NCBI RefSeq assembly: GCF_006717075.1
Contig: NZ_VFQC01000001.1
Coordinates: forward strand, 186,001-250,000
Length of the DNA stretch: 64,000 nucleotides
Reading direction: 5' to 3'
From: Haloactinospora alba
GTDB taxonomy: Bacteria > Actinomycetota > Actinomycetes > Streptosporangiales > Streptosporangiaceae
Positions 9,468-17,501 of this stretch are shown one piece after another; the stretch's first letter is position 1; each line of letters starts with the position of its first letter. The notes beneath the pieces were generated by a model. The model was not told the DNA's origin. It ran no database searches and worked only from the letters and a program-made list of their open reading frames with translations. Both the position numbers and the translations under genes were made by a program.

Positions 9468-10151
9468 ATGGCAACCGCGACTTTCTCCAGGTACGCCGAC
9501 CTCACCGCACTCGTCGGATTGATGACCGGGGACGAGAAGCACCAGGCCGCCGCCGCGTCCACCCTCGACGTGCTGTGGGTCCTCTACGACCGTGTCCTCA
9601 CCGTCACGCCCGAGACCACCGACCACCCGGATCGCGACCGGTTCCTGCTCTCCAAGGGGCACGGTCCCGCCGGTTACTACGCCGTCCTTGCCGCCAAAGG
9701 CTTCCTCACCGTCGGGAACCTCCGGAACTGGACGGAGTCCGACTCGCCGTTGGGCCACCATCCCGACCGCACCCTCGTCCCCGGAGCCGAGATCTCCAGC
9801 GGTTCGCTGGGTCACGGCCTCGGGCTCGGAGTGGGAACCGCCCTCGGGTTGCGCGCCCAGGCCCGCGACCGCCCCCGGGTCGTGGTACTCCTCGGCGACG
9901 GTGAACTCGACGAGGGAAGCAACCATGAGGCCATCGCCTTCGCCGGCCGGGCGGGGCTGGAGAACCTCACCGCCGTCGTCGTCGACAACAGTTCGGCCAC
10001 CCACGGCTGGCCCGGCGGTATCGCGGAGCGCTTCACCCGGGAGGGGTGGTCGGCGCGCACCGTCCCCAACCGCGACCACGCCGCTCTGTACGGCGCGCTC
10101 ACCGCCCCGCACGACGGGGTCCCCCTCGCCGTCGTCGTCACTGTCGTCTGA
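9468..10151 (+). CDS. Transketolase-like subunit, N-terminal (ThDP-binding) half
   Basis: Transketolases move two-carbon ketol units between sugars using thiamine diphosphate. Here the enzyme is split over two genes. This 227-residue subunit has the ThDP/Mg motif GDGELDEGSNHEA (about residues 145-157), KGHGPAGYY with its conserved His, and SSGSLGHGLGLGVGTALG. It corresponds to the first domain of a full transketolase but is shorter and diverged. AGGAG lies about 10 nt before ATG 9468. The pyrimidine-binding partner follows 26 bp downstream. Split transketolases often serve secondary or dedicated sugar pathways, so the substrate cannot be assigned from sequence alone. Confidence 0.85.
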   Translation: MATATFSRYADLTALVGLMTGDEKHQAAAASTLDVLWVLYDRVLTVTPETTDHPDRDRFLLSKGHGPAGYYAVLAAKGFLTVGNLRNWTESDSPLGHHPDRTLVPGAEISSGSLGHGLGLGVGTALGLRAQARDRPRVVVLLGDGELDEGSNHEAIAFAGRAGLENLTAVVVDNSSATHGWPGGIAERFTREGWSARTVPNRDHAALYGALTAPHDGVPLAVVVTVV

Positions 10152-10177
10152 CAGACACACCCACCAGGAGAGTCACC

Positions 10178-11131
10178 ATGACAGCGACCACAGCCCACTC
10201 CGGGGAGACCGCCACCGACGTGGCCCAGCCGATGCGTGAGACGTTCGTGCGCGTCGTCAGCTCCGCACTGGACACCGATCCCGGACTCGCCCTGCTACTG
10301 GCCGACATCTCCGCGGACCGGTTCGCGGAGGTGTCGGCGCGCCATCCCGACCGGGTCGTCAACCTCGGTAGCCGGGAGCAGCTACTGATCGGCGCGGCCG
10401 GGGGGCTGGCCCTCACCGGTATGCGCCCCGTCGCCCACACGTTCGGGTCCTTCCTGGTGGAACGCCCGTTCGAACAGCTCAAACTCGACCTGGGGCACCA
10501 GGGGACGGGCGCTGTCCTGGCCAGCACCGGCGGTTCCTACGAGACACCGGGCTACGGCCGTACCCACATGGCTCCCGGTGACGTCGCGCTGCTCGACACC
10601 CTCCCTGGGTGGACGGTGCATGTCCCCGGACACGCGGACGAGGCCGCCCGGCTGCTGGAGGGCGCCCTGCCCGGTGACGACCGGGTGTACCTGCGGCTCA
10701 GCGAACGCGGGAACACACAACCGCACGCCGTCGGGCGGGGACTGGTCCCGGTGCGGGAGGGGTCCGCCCGCTCGCGCGGCGTCGTCCTCGCGGTGGGCCC
10801 CATGCTGGAACGGGTGCTGGCCGCGACCCGGGACCTCGACGTCACCGTCGCCTACACCGCGACGGTCCGACCCTTCGACCGGGAAGGGCTGAGACGGCTC
10901 ACCGCCGCGGCGGGACAGGCCGACATCCTGCTCGTCGAGCCCTACCTCGCGGGAACGTCGGCGCACGAGGTCGCCGCCGCGCTGCACGACCGCAGGCACC
11001 GGCAGCTCTCGTTGGGCGTGTCCCGGAACGCGGAGGTGCGCGGGTACGGAACCCAGGCCGACCACGACCGCGCCCACGGTCTGGACACCGCCGGCGTCGC
11101 CGCGGCCGCGCGTGAGTTCTTCCTCGTCTGA
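10178..11131 (+). CDS. Transketolase-like subunit, C-terminal (pyrimidine-binding) half
   Basis: This 317-residue protein matches the second and third domains of transketolase. Visible features are the pyrimidine-domain segment NLGSREQLLIGAAGGLALTG, the aromatic and His-rich region around TFGSFLVERPFEQ, GYGRTHMAPGDVALL, and a C-terminal transketolase_C fold ending near AAAREFFLV. The catalytic Glu expected to activate ThDP is probably the one in NLGSREQ. AGGAGAG precedes ATG 10178 by a normal distance. It forms a two-gene operon with the ThDP-binding half, and the two products presumably assemble into one heteromeric enzyme. The pair lies between ispE and the ABC-F gene. Confidence 0.85.
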   Translation: MTATTAHSGETATDVAQPMRETFVRVVSSALDTDPGLALLLADISADRFAEVSARHPDRVVNLGSREQLLIGAAGGLALTGMRPVAHTFGSFLVERPFEQLKLDLGHQGTGAVLASTGGSYETPGYGRTHMAPGDVALLDTLPGWTVHVPGHADEAARLLEGALPGDDRVYLRLSERGNTQPHAVGRGLVPVREGSARSRGVVLAVGPMLERVLAATRDLDVTVAYTATVRPFDREGLRRLTAAAGQADILLVEPYLAGTSAHEVAAALHDRRHRQLSLGVSRNAEVRGYGTQADHDRAHGLDTAGVAAAAREFFLV

Positions 11132-11191
11132 GGCCGTCCGCGCGCGGGTGTGGTCAACCCACCCGGGCGCGGGCACCACAATGGAAGGACG

Positions 11192-12979
11192 ATGAACCTC
11201 GTCAATCTGCAGGACGTCACTGTCGCCTACGGCCACCTCGTGCCGCTGAACGCCGTATCGCTCGGTGTGGAGGACACCGACCGGATCGGGATCGTCGGCC
11301 GCAACGGGGGTGGCAAGTCCACACTGGTCGCGGCCGTCGCGGGTCTGCTCCAGCCCGACTCGGGGCGGGTGATCCACAGCCGCGGGTTGCGTGTCGGCTA
11401 CCTCTACCAGAGCGACAGCTACCCCGAGGGGACCGTCGGAGAGTACGTGCTCGGCGGTATGGCCGAGCACGAGTGGGCCGGCAACGCCCGCACACGCGAC
11501 GTGCTGCGCGGCCTGCTCAGCGGCTGGGACCTCGACACCCCCATGTCGGCCCTGTCCGGTGGGGAGCGGCGCCGCACCACCCTGGCCCGGCTGCTGATCG
11601 AGAGCCACGACCTGATCGCGCTGGACGAGCCCACCAACCACCTGGACATCGAGGGCATCGCCTGGCTCGCCAACCACCTGCGGCAGCGCAAGGAAGCCCT
11701 GCTCGTCGTCACCCACGACCGCTGGTTCCTGGACAGCGCCACCAACCGCACCTGGGAGGTCGTCGACGGCCGGGTGGAGCAGTACGAGGGGGGATACGCC
11801 GCCTACGTGCTGGCCAAGGCGGAGCGCGAACGGCTCGCCGCGGCCGCGGAGGAGCGCCGGCAGAACCTGATGCGCAAGGAGCTCGCCTGGTTGCGGCGCG
11901 GCGCCCCCGCCCGCACGTCCAAACCCAAGTTCCGGGTGGAGGCGGCCAACGCCCTGATCGCCAACGAGCCCCCGCCCCGGGACACCGTGGAGCTGGTGCG
12001 GTTCGCCACCTCCCGGCTCGGCAAGACCGTCATCGACGTCGAGGACCTCGTCCTGACGGGGGGTGAGGAGCGCCTGCTCGACCGGGTCACCTGGCAGCTC
12101 GGCCCCGGGGACCGGGTCGGCCTGGTCGGGGTGAACGGCTCCGGGAAGACGACCCTGCTGCGTGCCCTCGCCAAGGAGCGCGACCCCGACGACGGGACGG
12201 TGCGGCACGGTAAGACCGTGAACCTGGCGCACCTGTCGCAGACCCTGGAGGAGCTGGACCCGCAGCGCCGCCCGCTGGAGGCGGTCGAGGAGGTGCGCCA
12301 GTACGTCACCATCGGCAAGAAGGAGTACTCCGCCAGCCACATGCTGGAGCGGTTCGGGTTCCGCGGCGAACGCCAGTGGACGCCGATCGGTGACCTCTCC
12401 GGCGGGGAGCGGCGCCGCCTGCAACTCCTGCGGCTGCTGATGAACGAACCCAACGTGCTGCTGCTGGACGAGCCCACCAACGACCTGGACATCGAGACGC
12501 TCACCGAGCTGGAGGACCTGCTGGACAGCTGGCCGGGGTCGTTGGTCCTGGTCAGCCACGACCGCTACTTCCTCGAGCGCATCACCGACCACGTCCTCGC
12601 GCTGATGGGCGACGGCAAGCTCTCGCTCCTGCCCGGCGGGGTGGACGAGTACCTGTCGCTGCGCGACGCCGCCGGCGACCGGGGGGCGGTCCCCAGCCAG
12701 GACCGGGAGGCCTCCGAACAGTCGTCCGGCGGGCAGCCCGCCGCCTCGGCCGGGATCTCGGCCGCGGAGGAACGCGCGATCGGCAAGGAGATCCAGCGGA
12801 TCGAGCGGCGGATGGAGCGCATCGGCACCCGCGAGTCCGAGCTGCACGAGCAGATGGCGCAGGCCGCCGAGGACTACACGCGTCTGGCGGAGCTGGACTC
12901 CGAGCTCAAGGGGCTGCAGGCCCAGAAGCGTGAGCTGGAGGAGTCCTGGCTCGCCGAGGTGGAGAAGCTGGAGGGGTAG
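11192..12979 (+). CDS. ABC-F family ATP-binding protein
   Basis: ABC-F proteins have two ATPase domains and no membrane helices; they act on the ribosome as translation factors or antibiotic protection factors. In the 595-residue protein the first domain has Walker A GRNGGGKST (about 37-45), signature LSGGERRR and Walker B LIALDEPTNHLDIEG. The second has GVNGSGKTT, LSGGERRRLQLL and LLLDEPTNDLDIE. The linker between them (AKAERERLAAAAEERRQ) is charged and helical, like the P-site tRNA interaction motif. A C-terminal coiled coil rich in Glu, Arg and Lys ends the protein, as in Uup-type members. GGAAGG precedes ATG 11192. A housekeeping role is likelier than resistance, given the ispE context. 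Confidence 0.92.
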   Translation: MNLVNLQDVTVAYGHLVPLNAVSLGVEDTDRIGIVGRNGGGKSTLVAAVAGLLQPDSGRVIHSRGLRVGYLYQSDSYPEGTVGEYVLGGMAEHEWAGNARTRDVLRGLLSGWDLDTPMSALSGGERRRTTLARLLIESHDLIALDEPTNHLDIEGIAWLANHLRQRKEALLVVTHDRWFLDSATNRTWEVVDGRVEQYEGGYAAYVLAKAERERLAAAAEERRQNLMRKELAWLRRGAPARTSKPKFRVEAANALIANEPPPRDTVELVRFATSRLGKTVIDVEDLVLTGGEERLLDRVTWQLGPGDRVGLVGVNGSGKTTLLRALAKERDPDDGTVRHGKTVNLAHLSQTLEELDPQRRPLEAVEEVRQYVTIGKKEYSASHMLERFGFRGERQWTPIGDLSGGERRRLQLLRLLMNEPNVLLLDEPTNDLDIETLTELEDLLDSWPGSLVLVSHDRYFLERITDHVLALMGDGKLSLLPGGVDEYLSLRDAAGDRGAVPSQDREASEQSSGGQPAASAGISAAEERAIGKEIQRIERRMERIGTRESELHEQMAQAAEDYTRLAELDSELKGLQAQKRELEESWLAEVEKLEG

Positions 12980-13021
12980 GCCCTGTTCCTCGGGCGCCTG
13001 CCCCGCCGCGTGGCGCTGGAC

Positions 13022-13070
13022 GCGCCGCCCGTCGCGGGCGGCGCCCACCGGCCGGCCTGACGCCGGCCGG
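13022..13070. terminator. Two tandem GC-rich hairpins between convergent genes
   Basis: GCGCCGCCCG pairs with CGGGCGGCGC (13022-13044, 3-nt loop). CCGGCCGGC pairs with GCCGGCCGG (13048-13070, 5-nt loop). They lie between the stop codons of the ABC-F gene and the convergent marR gene and probably end transcription in both directions. Neither has a T run. Confidence 0.6.
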
Positions 13071-13078
13071 GCGGTGCC

Positions 13079-13582
13079 TCAGGCACCCTCAGGTCCGTCG
13101 TCCAGCGGGGAAAGCAGGGAGCGCAGCAGTCCCGCGAGCTGTGTGCGCTGCTCGCGCGGCAGGGTCCGCAGGATCGACTCCTCGTAGCGCAGCAGGTCGG
13201 ACAGCGCCGCGTCCACGCGTTCCCTGCCCTCCTCGGAGAGGCGCACCAGCACCCCCCGTTTGTCCGCCGGGTCGGGGTGGCGTCCCACCAGCCCCGTCTC
13301 CGCCAGCCTGTCGATCCGGTTCGTCATGGTCCCCGAGGTCACCAGGGTCGCGCGCAGCAACCGTCCGGGGGTGAGCTCGTAGGGGGGACCCGCGCGGCGC
13401 AGCTCGGCGAGAACGTCGAACTCCCACGGTTCGAGGTTGTGCTTGGTGAACACCGCGCGCCGGGCGCGGTCCAGGTGCCGTGCCAGGCGGGACACCCGGC
13501 TGAGCACCTGCAGCGGTTCCACATCGAGATCGGGACGCTCCGCGCGCCACGCCGTGACCAGCCCGTCAACCTCATCGTGCAT
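13079..13582 (-). CDS. MarR family transcriptional regulator
   Basis: MarR proteins are dimeric winged-helix repressors, often released by phenolic compounds or oxidants. The 167-residue protein has N-terminal dimerisation helices, then a winged helix with ELTPGRLLRATLVTSGTMTNRIDRLAETGL as its recognition region (about residues 70-100) and the wing HPDPADKRGVLVRLSEEG, both diagnostic. The C-terminal helix completes the dimer interface. A perfect 18-bp palindrome sits 13 bp upstream of ATG 13582, so autorepression is likely. The upstream tetR gene ends at 13646 on the same strand, so the palindrome lies in the short gap between the two genes. No obvious target other than itself is adjacent. 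Confidence 0.92.
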   Translation of the reverse strand: MHDEVDGLVTAWRAERPDLDVEPLQVLSRVSRLARHLDRARRAVFTKHNLEPWEFDVLAELRRAGPPYELTPGRLLRATLVTSGTMTNRIDRLAETGLVGRHPDPADKRGVLVRLSEEGRERVDAALSDLLRYEESILRTLPREQRTQLAGLLRSLLSPLDDGPEGA

Positions 13583-13594
13583 ACGCGCAGCATA

Positions 13595-13612
13595 TCTCTT
13601 GATATCAAGAGA
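13595..13612. promoter_or_regulatory. Perfect 18-bp palindrome, probable MarR operator
   Basis: TCTCTTGATATCAAGAGA is perfectly self-complementary and lies 13 bp before the marR start codon. Its core TTGATATCAA resembles operators known for MarR-family proteins. Position and symmetry suggest autoregulation. Confidence 0.75.
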
Positions 13613-13645
13613 AAAGTCGGGAGGCGCGGATCCGGCCCGAAAGTG

Positions 13646-14299
13646 TCACCCCGCCCGGTTGCTCAGGGTCTCCAGCTGGGGCTTGGCCTCCAGGCTGGAC
13701 AGGCCGTTCCAGGAGAGGTTCACCAGGTGCGCCGCCACGACCTCGCGCTTGGGTTTGCGCACCTCCAGCCACCACTGGCCGGTCAGCGCCACCATACCGA
13801 CCAGGGACTGCGCGTACATCGGCGCCAGCTTCGGGTCGTAGCCGCGCTCGTTGAACTCCTCGACCAGAACGTGTTCCACCTGGGTGGCGATGTCGCTGAT
13901 CAGGCTCGCGAAACTCCCCGTGCCGGAGGCGGCGTGCGAGTCCCGGGCCAGGATCCGGAACCCGTCGCTGCACTCGTCCACGTAGGCCAGCAGCGCCATC
14001 GCGGCACCCTCGAGCTTGGCGCGGGCATGGTCGCCGGTCAGCGACTCGACGACCATGCTGAGCAGCGTGCGCATCTCGCGGTCCACGACCACGGCGTAGA
14101 TACCGTCCTTGCCGCCGAAGTGCTCGTAGACCACGGGTTTGGAGACGCCCGCACGCGCGGCGATCTCCTCGATCGACGTGCCGTCGAAGCCGCGCTGCGC
14201 GAACAGCTCCCGGCCGATGTCGAGCAGTTGCTCCCGGCGTTGTCTGCCGGTCATGCGCTTGCGGCGCGACCGGCCCTTCTGTTCGCTCACGGCTCCCAT
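13646..14299 (-). CDS. TetR family regulator next to the fatty acid desaturase
   Basis: TetR proteins are dimeric repressors with an N-terminal helix-turn-helix. In this 217-residue protein the DNA-binding domain is at about residues 20-65: RREQLLDIGRELFAQRGFDG then TSIEEIAARAGVSKPVVYEHFGGKDGIY. A C-terminal ligand domain of about 150 residues follows. It starts 14 bp after the desaturase stop codon on the same strand, so the two form an operon. That arrangement suggests the regulator senses acyl chains and controls the desaturase through the repeated sites upstream of it. ATG 14299 is chosen; TTG 14308 and GTG 14290 are alternatives because no strong Shine-Dalgarno decides. Confidence 0.9.
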   Translation of the reverse strand: MGAVSEQKGRSRRKRMTGRQRREQLLDIGRELFAQRGFDGTSIEEIAARAGVSKPVVYEHFGGKDGIYAVVVDREMRTLLSMVVESLTGDHARAKLEGAAMALLAYVDECSDGFRILARDSHAASGTGSFASLISDIATQVEHVLVEEFNERGYDPKLAPMYAQSLVGMVALTGQWWLEVRKPKREVVAAHLVNLSWNGLSSLEAKPQLETLSNRAG

Positions 14300-14313
14300 G
14301 ATGGCCAATCAGT

Positions 14314-15285
14314 CTAGGCGCTGACGCGTTTGGCTTCCAGACGCTCACGTTTCGGCCAACGGACCTTAGTGGCCCATCCCAGTTTTTCAAACACCCAGAT
14401 CGTCCGGGCGGAGATGTCGATCTGTCCCTTGAGGACCCCGTGCCGCGCGCAGGTGGGATCGGCGTGGTGCAGGTTGTGCCACGACTCGCCGAACGACGGG
14501 ATGGCGAGCCACCACACGTTGCGCGAGCGGTCCCGCACCTCGAAGTTCTCCTCACCGATCGTATGGCAGATGGAGTTGATCGACCAGGTCACGTGGTGCA
14601 GCAGACCCACCCGCACCAGGCCGGCCCAGAAGAAGGCGGTGGCCGCACCCCACCACGACATCGTCACCAGGCCGCCGATGATGCCGGGGCTGAGCAGGCT
14701 GAACAGCACCAGCGGGATGAACATCTTGTCGACCTTGACGACGTCCCGGTCCTTCAGCAGGTCCGGGGTGAACCGCTTGGGCGAGGTCTTCTGCTCGTCC
14801 AGGTACATCCACGCCATGTGGGCGTAGTACAGGCCCTTCGCCACCGAGCGCCAGTCGTCGCCGAACCGCCACGGGGAGTGCGGGTCGCCCTCCACGTCGG
14901 CGTACTTGTGGTGGCGCCGGTGGTCGGCCACCCACTTGATGACGCTGCCCTGGATGGAGAGGCTCCCGGCGATCGCCAGGGCGATGCGCAGCGGGCGGTT
15001 GGCCTTGAACGAACCGTGCGTGAAGTGCCGGTGGAAGCCGACGGTGACGCCCAGGCCGCTGACGAGGTAGAAGACGGCGCCGATGACGATGTCGGTCAGG
15101 GTCAGACCCCAACCCCACGCGAGGGGGACGGCGGCCGCCAGTGCCAGCAGCGGGATGAAAACGAACGCGAAGACCGTGTAGCGCTCGGCCTTGCCGCGGC
15201 CCTCCGGGTCCAGCTCCGGTTCGGGAGCGTTCTTCGGCGCCGGTCTCGGCGCCGGTTCTGGGGTGATCTCGGGTGCTGCGGTCAA
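14314..15285 (-). CDS. Acyl-CoA / fatty acid delta-9 desaturase
   Basis: Membrane di-iron desaturases insert a cis double bond in acyl chains to tune membrane fluidity. The 323-residue protein has the three His boxes in order: HRHFTH, HRRHH and HNLHH, each next to hydrophobic helices (for example VFAFVFIPLLALAAAVPLAW). It resembles stearoyl-CoA-type desaturases (DesA3-like) rather than acyl-ACP soluble desaturases. The N-terminus is Pro/Glu-rich. The TTG at 15285 is preferred because GAGGT lies 6 nt upstream; an ATG-like start further out (15336) lacks support. A tetR gene follows in the same operon. Repeated GTAACTTA elements occur about 90 bp upstream. Confidence 0.92.
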   Translation of the reverse strand: MTAAPEITPEPAPRPAPKNAPEPELDPEGRGKAERYTVFAFVFIPLLALAAAVPLAWGWGLTLTDIVIGAVFYLVSGLGVTVGFHRHFTHGSFKANRPLRIALAIAGSLSIQGSVIKWVADHRRHHKYADVEGDPHSPWRFGDDWRSVAKGLYYAHMAWMYLDEQKTSPKRFTPDLLKDRDVVKVDKMFIPLVLFSLLSPGIIGGLVTMSWWGAATAFFWAGLVRVGLLHHVTWSINSICHTIGEENFEVRDRSRNVWWLAIPSFGESWHNLHHADPTCARHGVLKGQIDISARTIWVFEKLGWATKVRWPKRERLEAKRVSA

Positions 15286-15372
15286 TTTCCCACCTCGGGT
15301 CCGGAAAGCCGTGCGATTCGTCCGAAGCGGGCTCATGTTTCCCGCTCTCCGTGCCCGATCGCCCGGCGGTCC

Positions 15373-15415
15373 TGTAACTTATCCTTACGTAACCGTAACT
15401 TACGATGCCGTAGGT
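15373..15415. promoter_or_regulatory. Repeated palindromic operator array upstream of the desaturase operon
   Basis: GTAACTTA occurs at 15374-15381 and again at 15395-15402, exactly 21 bp apart, which is two helical turns. The second copy is part of the perfect palindrome CGTAACTTACG (15394-15404). Between them is the palindrome TTACGTAA (15385-15392). The array is AT-rich in a GC-rich context and sits in the promoter region, so it probably binds the adjacent TetR. Confidence 0.6.
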
Positions 15416-15615
15416 TAGCCAATTCCGGGGTCGAAATCGCAGCGGAAAGAACCGGAAGCGCCCGCGCCCGGCGGCCCGTTGCGGCGTGGCGGGCGCCACA
15501 TCCGGGTGCGGGCGGTACTATCGGGATGCCGAGATCGGGCAGAGCGGCTATCGTTGGCCCAGGCGGGCCCGCGACGGGTCCGCGCCCGGGCGCGTCTCGC
15601 GCCCGCCGCAGGCGG

Positions 15616-15688
15616 TCCCCGGTGGTGTAATCGGAAACACGTCAGATTTTGGTTCTGAAGAGTCCAGGTTCGATCCCTGGCCGGGGAG
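15616..15688 (+). tRNA. tRNA-Gln (anticodon TTG)
   Basis: The cloverleaf can be drawn by eye. The acceptor stem is TCCCCGG with CCGGGGA, the anticodon stem TCAGA with TCTGA, and the loop TTTTGGT gives anticodon TTG. The T arm is CCAGG-TTCGATC-CCTGG. The discriminator base is G and CCA is not encoded. A TACTAT -10-like hexamer lies at 15516-15521. No integrated element is visible at its 3' end. Confidence 0.95.
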
Positions 15689-16003
15689 CACACCCACCCA
15701 GCCCGCGGGTAAGAAACCACACACTCGCGGCTGCGGTCTTTCGCTCCCGCTCCCGCACGCCCCGGGCTCTCCCCGAACCGCCCGGTACGCTGGCCCGGCA
15801 CCGATCCGCAGCGCGGGCCGAGCGCGTGTATGCTGCCGGTGTCGGCCTCGTGAGGCCATCCGCGTCCGCGGCCGCGGTGGGAGACCCGCGCGCGGCGGTA
15901 CGCTCGTTTATCCACGCACCCGTGTGACACCGCGGATGCGTCCTGTCGCACGCCGACCCACAGGTCGCCACCCGATCCGCCAGCGTTACGAGGAGTCCCG
16001 CCA
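15689..16003 (+). promoter_or_regulatory. Intergenic region before glmU with candidate promoters
   Basis: No gene is supported here. TANNNT hexamers occur at 15786-15791 (TACGCT), 15829-15834 (TATGCT) and 15899-15904 (TACGCT). The last lies about 100 nt before the glmU start and the second about 170 nt. Which of them drives the glmU-prs genes cannot be decided by eye. Confidence 0.3.
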
Positions 16004-17476
16004 GTGAGTGCGAGCCGCCCCGCTGCCGTCATCGTCCTCGCCGCGGGCGAGGGCACTCGGATGAAGTCCCGGCACCCCAAGGTTCTGCACGAGATCTGCG
16101 GACGCAGCATGCTGGACCACGTGCTGGCCGCAGCGCACGAGCTGGAGCCCGAGCACACCGTGGTCGTCGTCGGCTCCGGCCGGGAGCGCGTCACCCGCCA
16201 CCTCGCCGACACCGCCCCCGACGTGGGTACCGCCCTGCAGGAGCAGCAGAACGGCACCGGCCACGCCGTACGTATGGCCGTGGCCCAGCTCGCCTCGCGC
16301 GGTGTCAGCCTCTCCGGCACGGTGGTGCTCGCCTACGGGGACACCCCGTTGCTGCGCGGGCGCACCCTCGACGACCTCGTCGCGGCCCACGAGTCGGAGG
16401 GCAACGCCGTCACCGTGCTGTCCGCGGAGGTTCCCGATCCCACCGGCTACGGCAGGGTGGTGCGCGACGCCGAGGGAGTGTTCACCGGCATCGTCGAACA
16501 CGCCGACGCGACGGAGCGCCAGCGCGGGATACACGAGATCAACTCCGGGATGTACGCCTTCGACGGCGCGCTTCTCACCAGCGTCGTCGAGCGCTTCTCC
16601 ACCGACAACGCCAAGGGTGAGGAGTACATCACCGAAGCGGCCGGGATCCTGCGCGGCGACGGCCACCGGGTGGGCGCCGCCCCGGCCGCGGACTGGGTGG
16701 AGATCCAGGGCGTGAACGACCGCGTCCAACTCGCCGAGGCCCGGCGGCTGCTCAACGACCGGCTGCTCACCCGGCACATGCGCGAGGGCGTCACGGTGGT
16801 CGACCCCGCCTCGACCTGGGTGGACACCGACGTCCGGATCGGCGTGGACGCTGTCGTCGAACCACAGACCCAACTGCGCGCAAGCACCGAGATCGGCGAG
16901 GGGGCGCGGGTGGGCCCGGGCTCCCTGCTGAGCGATACCCGCGTGGGGGACGACGCGCACGTCTCCCACACGGTCGCGTACTCGGCCGAGATCGGCCCTG
17001 AGACGGAAGTCGGGCCCTACACCTACCTGCGTCCGGGTTCCCGGCTCGACAGCGGTTCCAAGGCCGGAACCTTCGTCGAGGTGAAGAACTCCACCGTGGC
17101 GGAGGGGGCGAAGGTCCCGCATCTGACCTACGTCGGTGACGCCGACATCGGACGGGGCGCGAACATCGGGGCGTCCTCGGTGTTCGTCAACTACGACGGT
17201 GTCGACAAGCACCGCACCACGATCGGGGACCACGCCCGCACCGGCAGCGACAACATGTTCGTCGCTCCCGTGAGCGTCGGGGACGGCGCCTACACCGGTG
17301 CGGGAACGGTGGTCCGCAAGGACGTCCCATCCGGTGCGCTGTCCGTCACACACGGCGAGCAGCGCATCATCGAGGGGTGGGTGCGGCGCAAACGTCCGGG
17401 AACACCGGCGGCCGAGGCCGCCGAGGGGGCGGACGACGACGGCACGAAGCCGGACAGCGCCGACGACGGCGAATAA
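16004..17476 (+). CDS. glmU: Bifunctional N-acetylglucosamine-1-phosphate uridyltransferase / glucosamine-1-phosphate acetyltransferase
   Basis: GlmU acetylates glucosamine-1-phosphate and then couples it to UTP, giving UDP-GlcNAc for peptidoglycan. The 490-residue protein has the N-terminal pyrophosphorylase domain, with LAAGEGTRMKSRHPKVLHEI (about 10-29) and the QEQQNGTGHA region. The C-terminal left-handed beta-helix domain shows hexapeptide repeats (IGEGARVGPGSLLSD, VGPYTYLRPG), the acetyltransferase segment NYDGVDKHRT, and GAGTVVRKDV. A charged, disordered tail of about 30 residues ends the protein. The GTG at 16004 has GAGGAG about 10 nt upstream. prs follows after 25 bp, so the two are likely co-transcribed. 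Confidence 0.97.
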   Translation: MSASRPAAVIVLAAGEGTRMKSRHPKVLHEICGRSMLDHVLAAAHELEPEHTVVVVGSGRERVTRHLADTAPDVGTALQEQQNGTGHAVRMAVAQLASRGVSLSGTVVLAYGDTPLLRGRTLDDLVAAHESEGNAVTVLSAEVPDPTGYGRVVRDAEGVFTGIVEHADATERQRGIHEINSGMYAFDGALLTSVVERFSTDNAKGEEYITEAAGILRGDGHRVGAAPAADWVEIQGVNDRVQLAEARRLLNDRLLTRHMREGVTVVDPASTWVDTDVRIGVDAVVEPQTQLRASTEIGEGARVGPGSLLSDTRVGDDAHVSHTVAYSAEIGPETEVGPYTYLRPGSRLDSGSKAGTFVEVKNSTVAEGAKVPHLTYVGDADIGRGANIGASSVFVNYDGVDKHRTTIGDHARTGSDNMFVAPVSVGDGAYTGAGTVVRKDVPSGALSVTHGEQRIIEGWVRRKRPGTPAAEAAEGADDDGTKPDSADDGE

Positions 17477-17501
17477 TCAGTGTCTGTGGGGGATCTCAAA
17501 A

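Noticed and set aside
10382-13048. A frame of nearly 900 residues on the minus strand opposite the transketolase and ABC-F genes
   Set aside because: It runs antisense over two well-supported genes, with His/Gly/Val-rich composition typical of shadow frames.
15616-15688. tRNA-Gln as an integration site
   Set aside because: No duplicate of the tRNA 3' end was noticed downstream, and the next genes (glmU, prs) are core genes.
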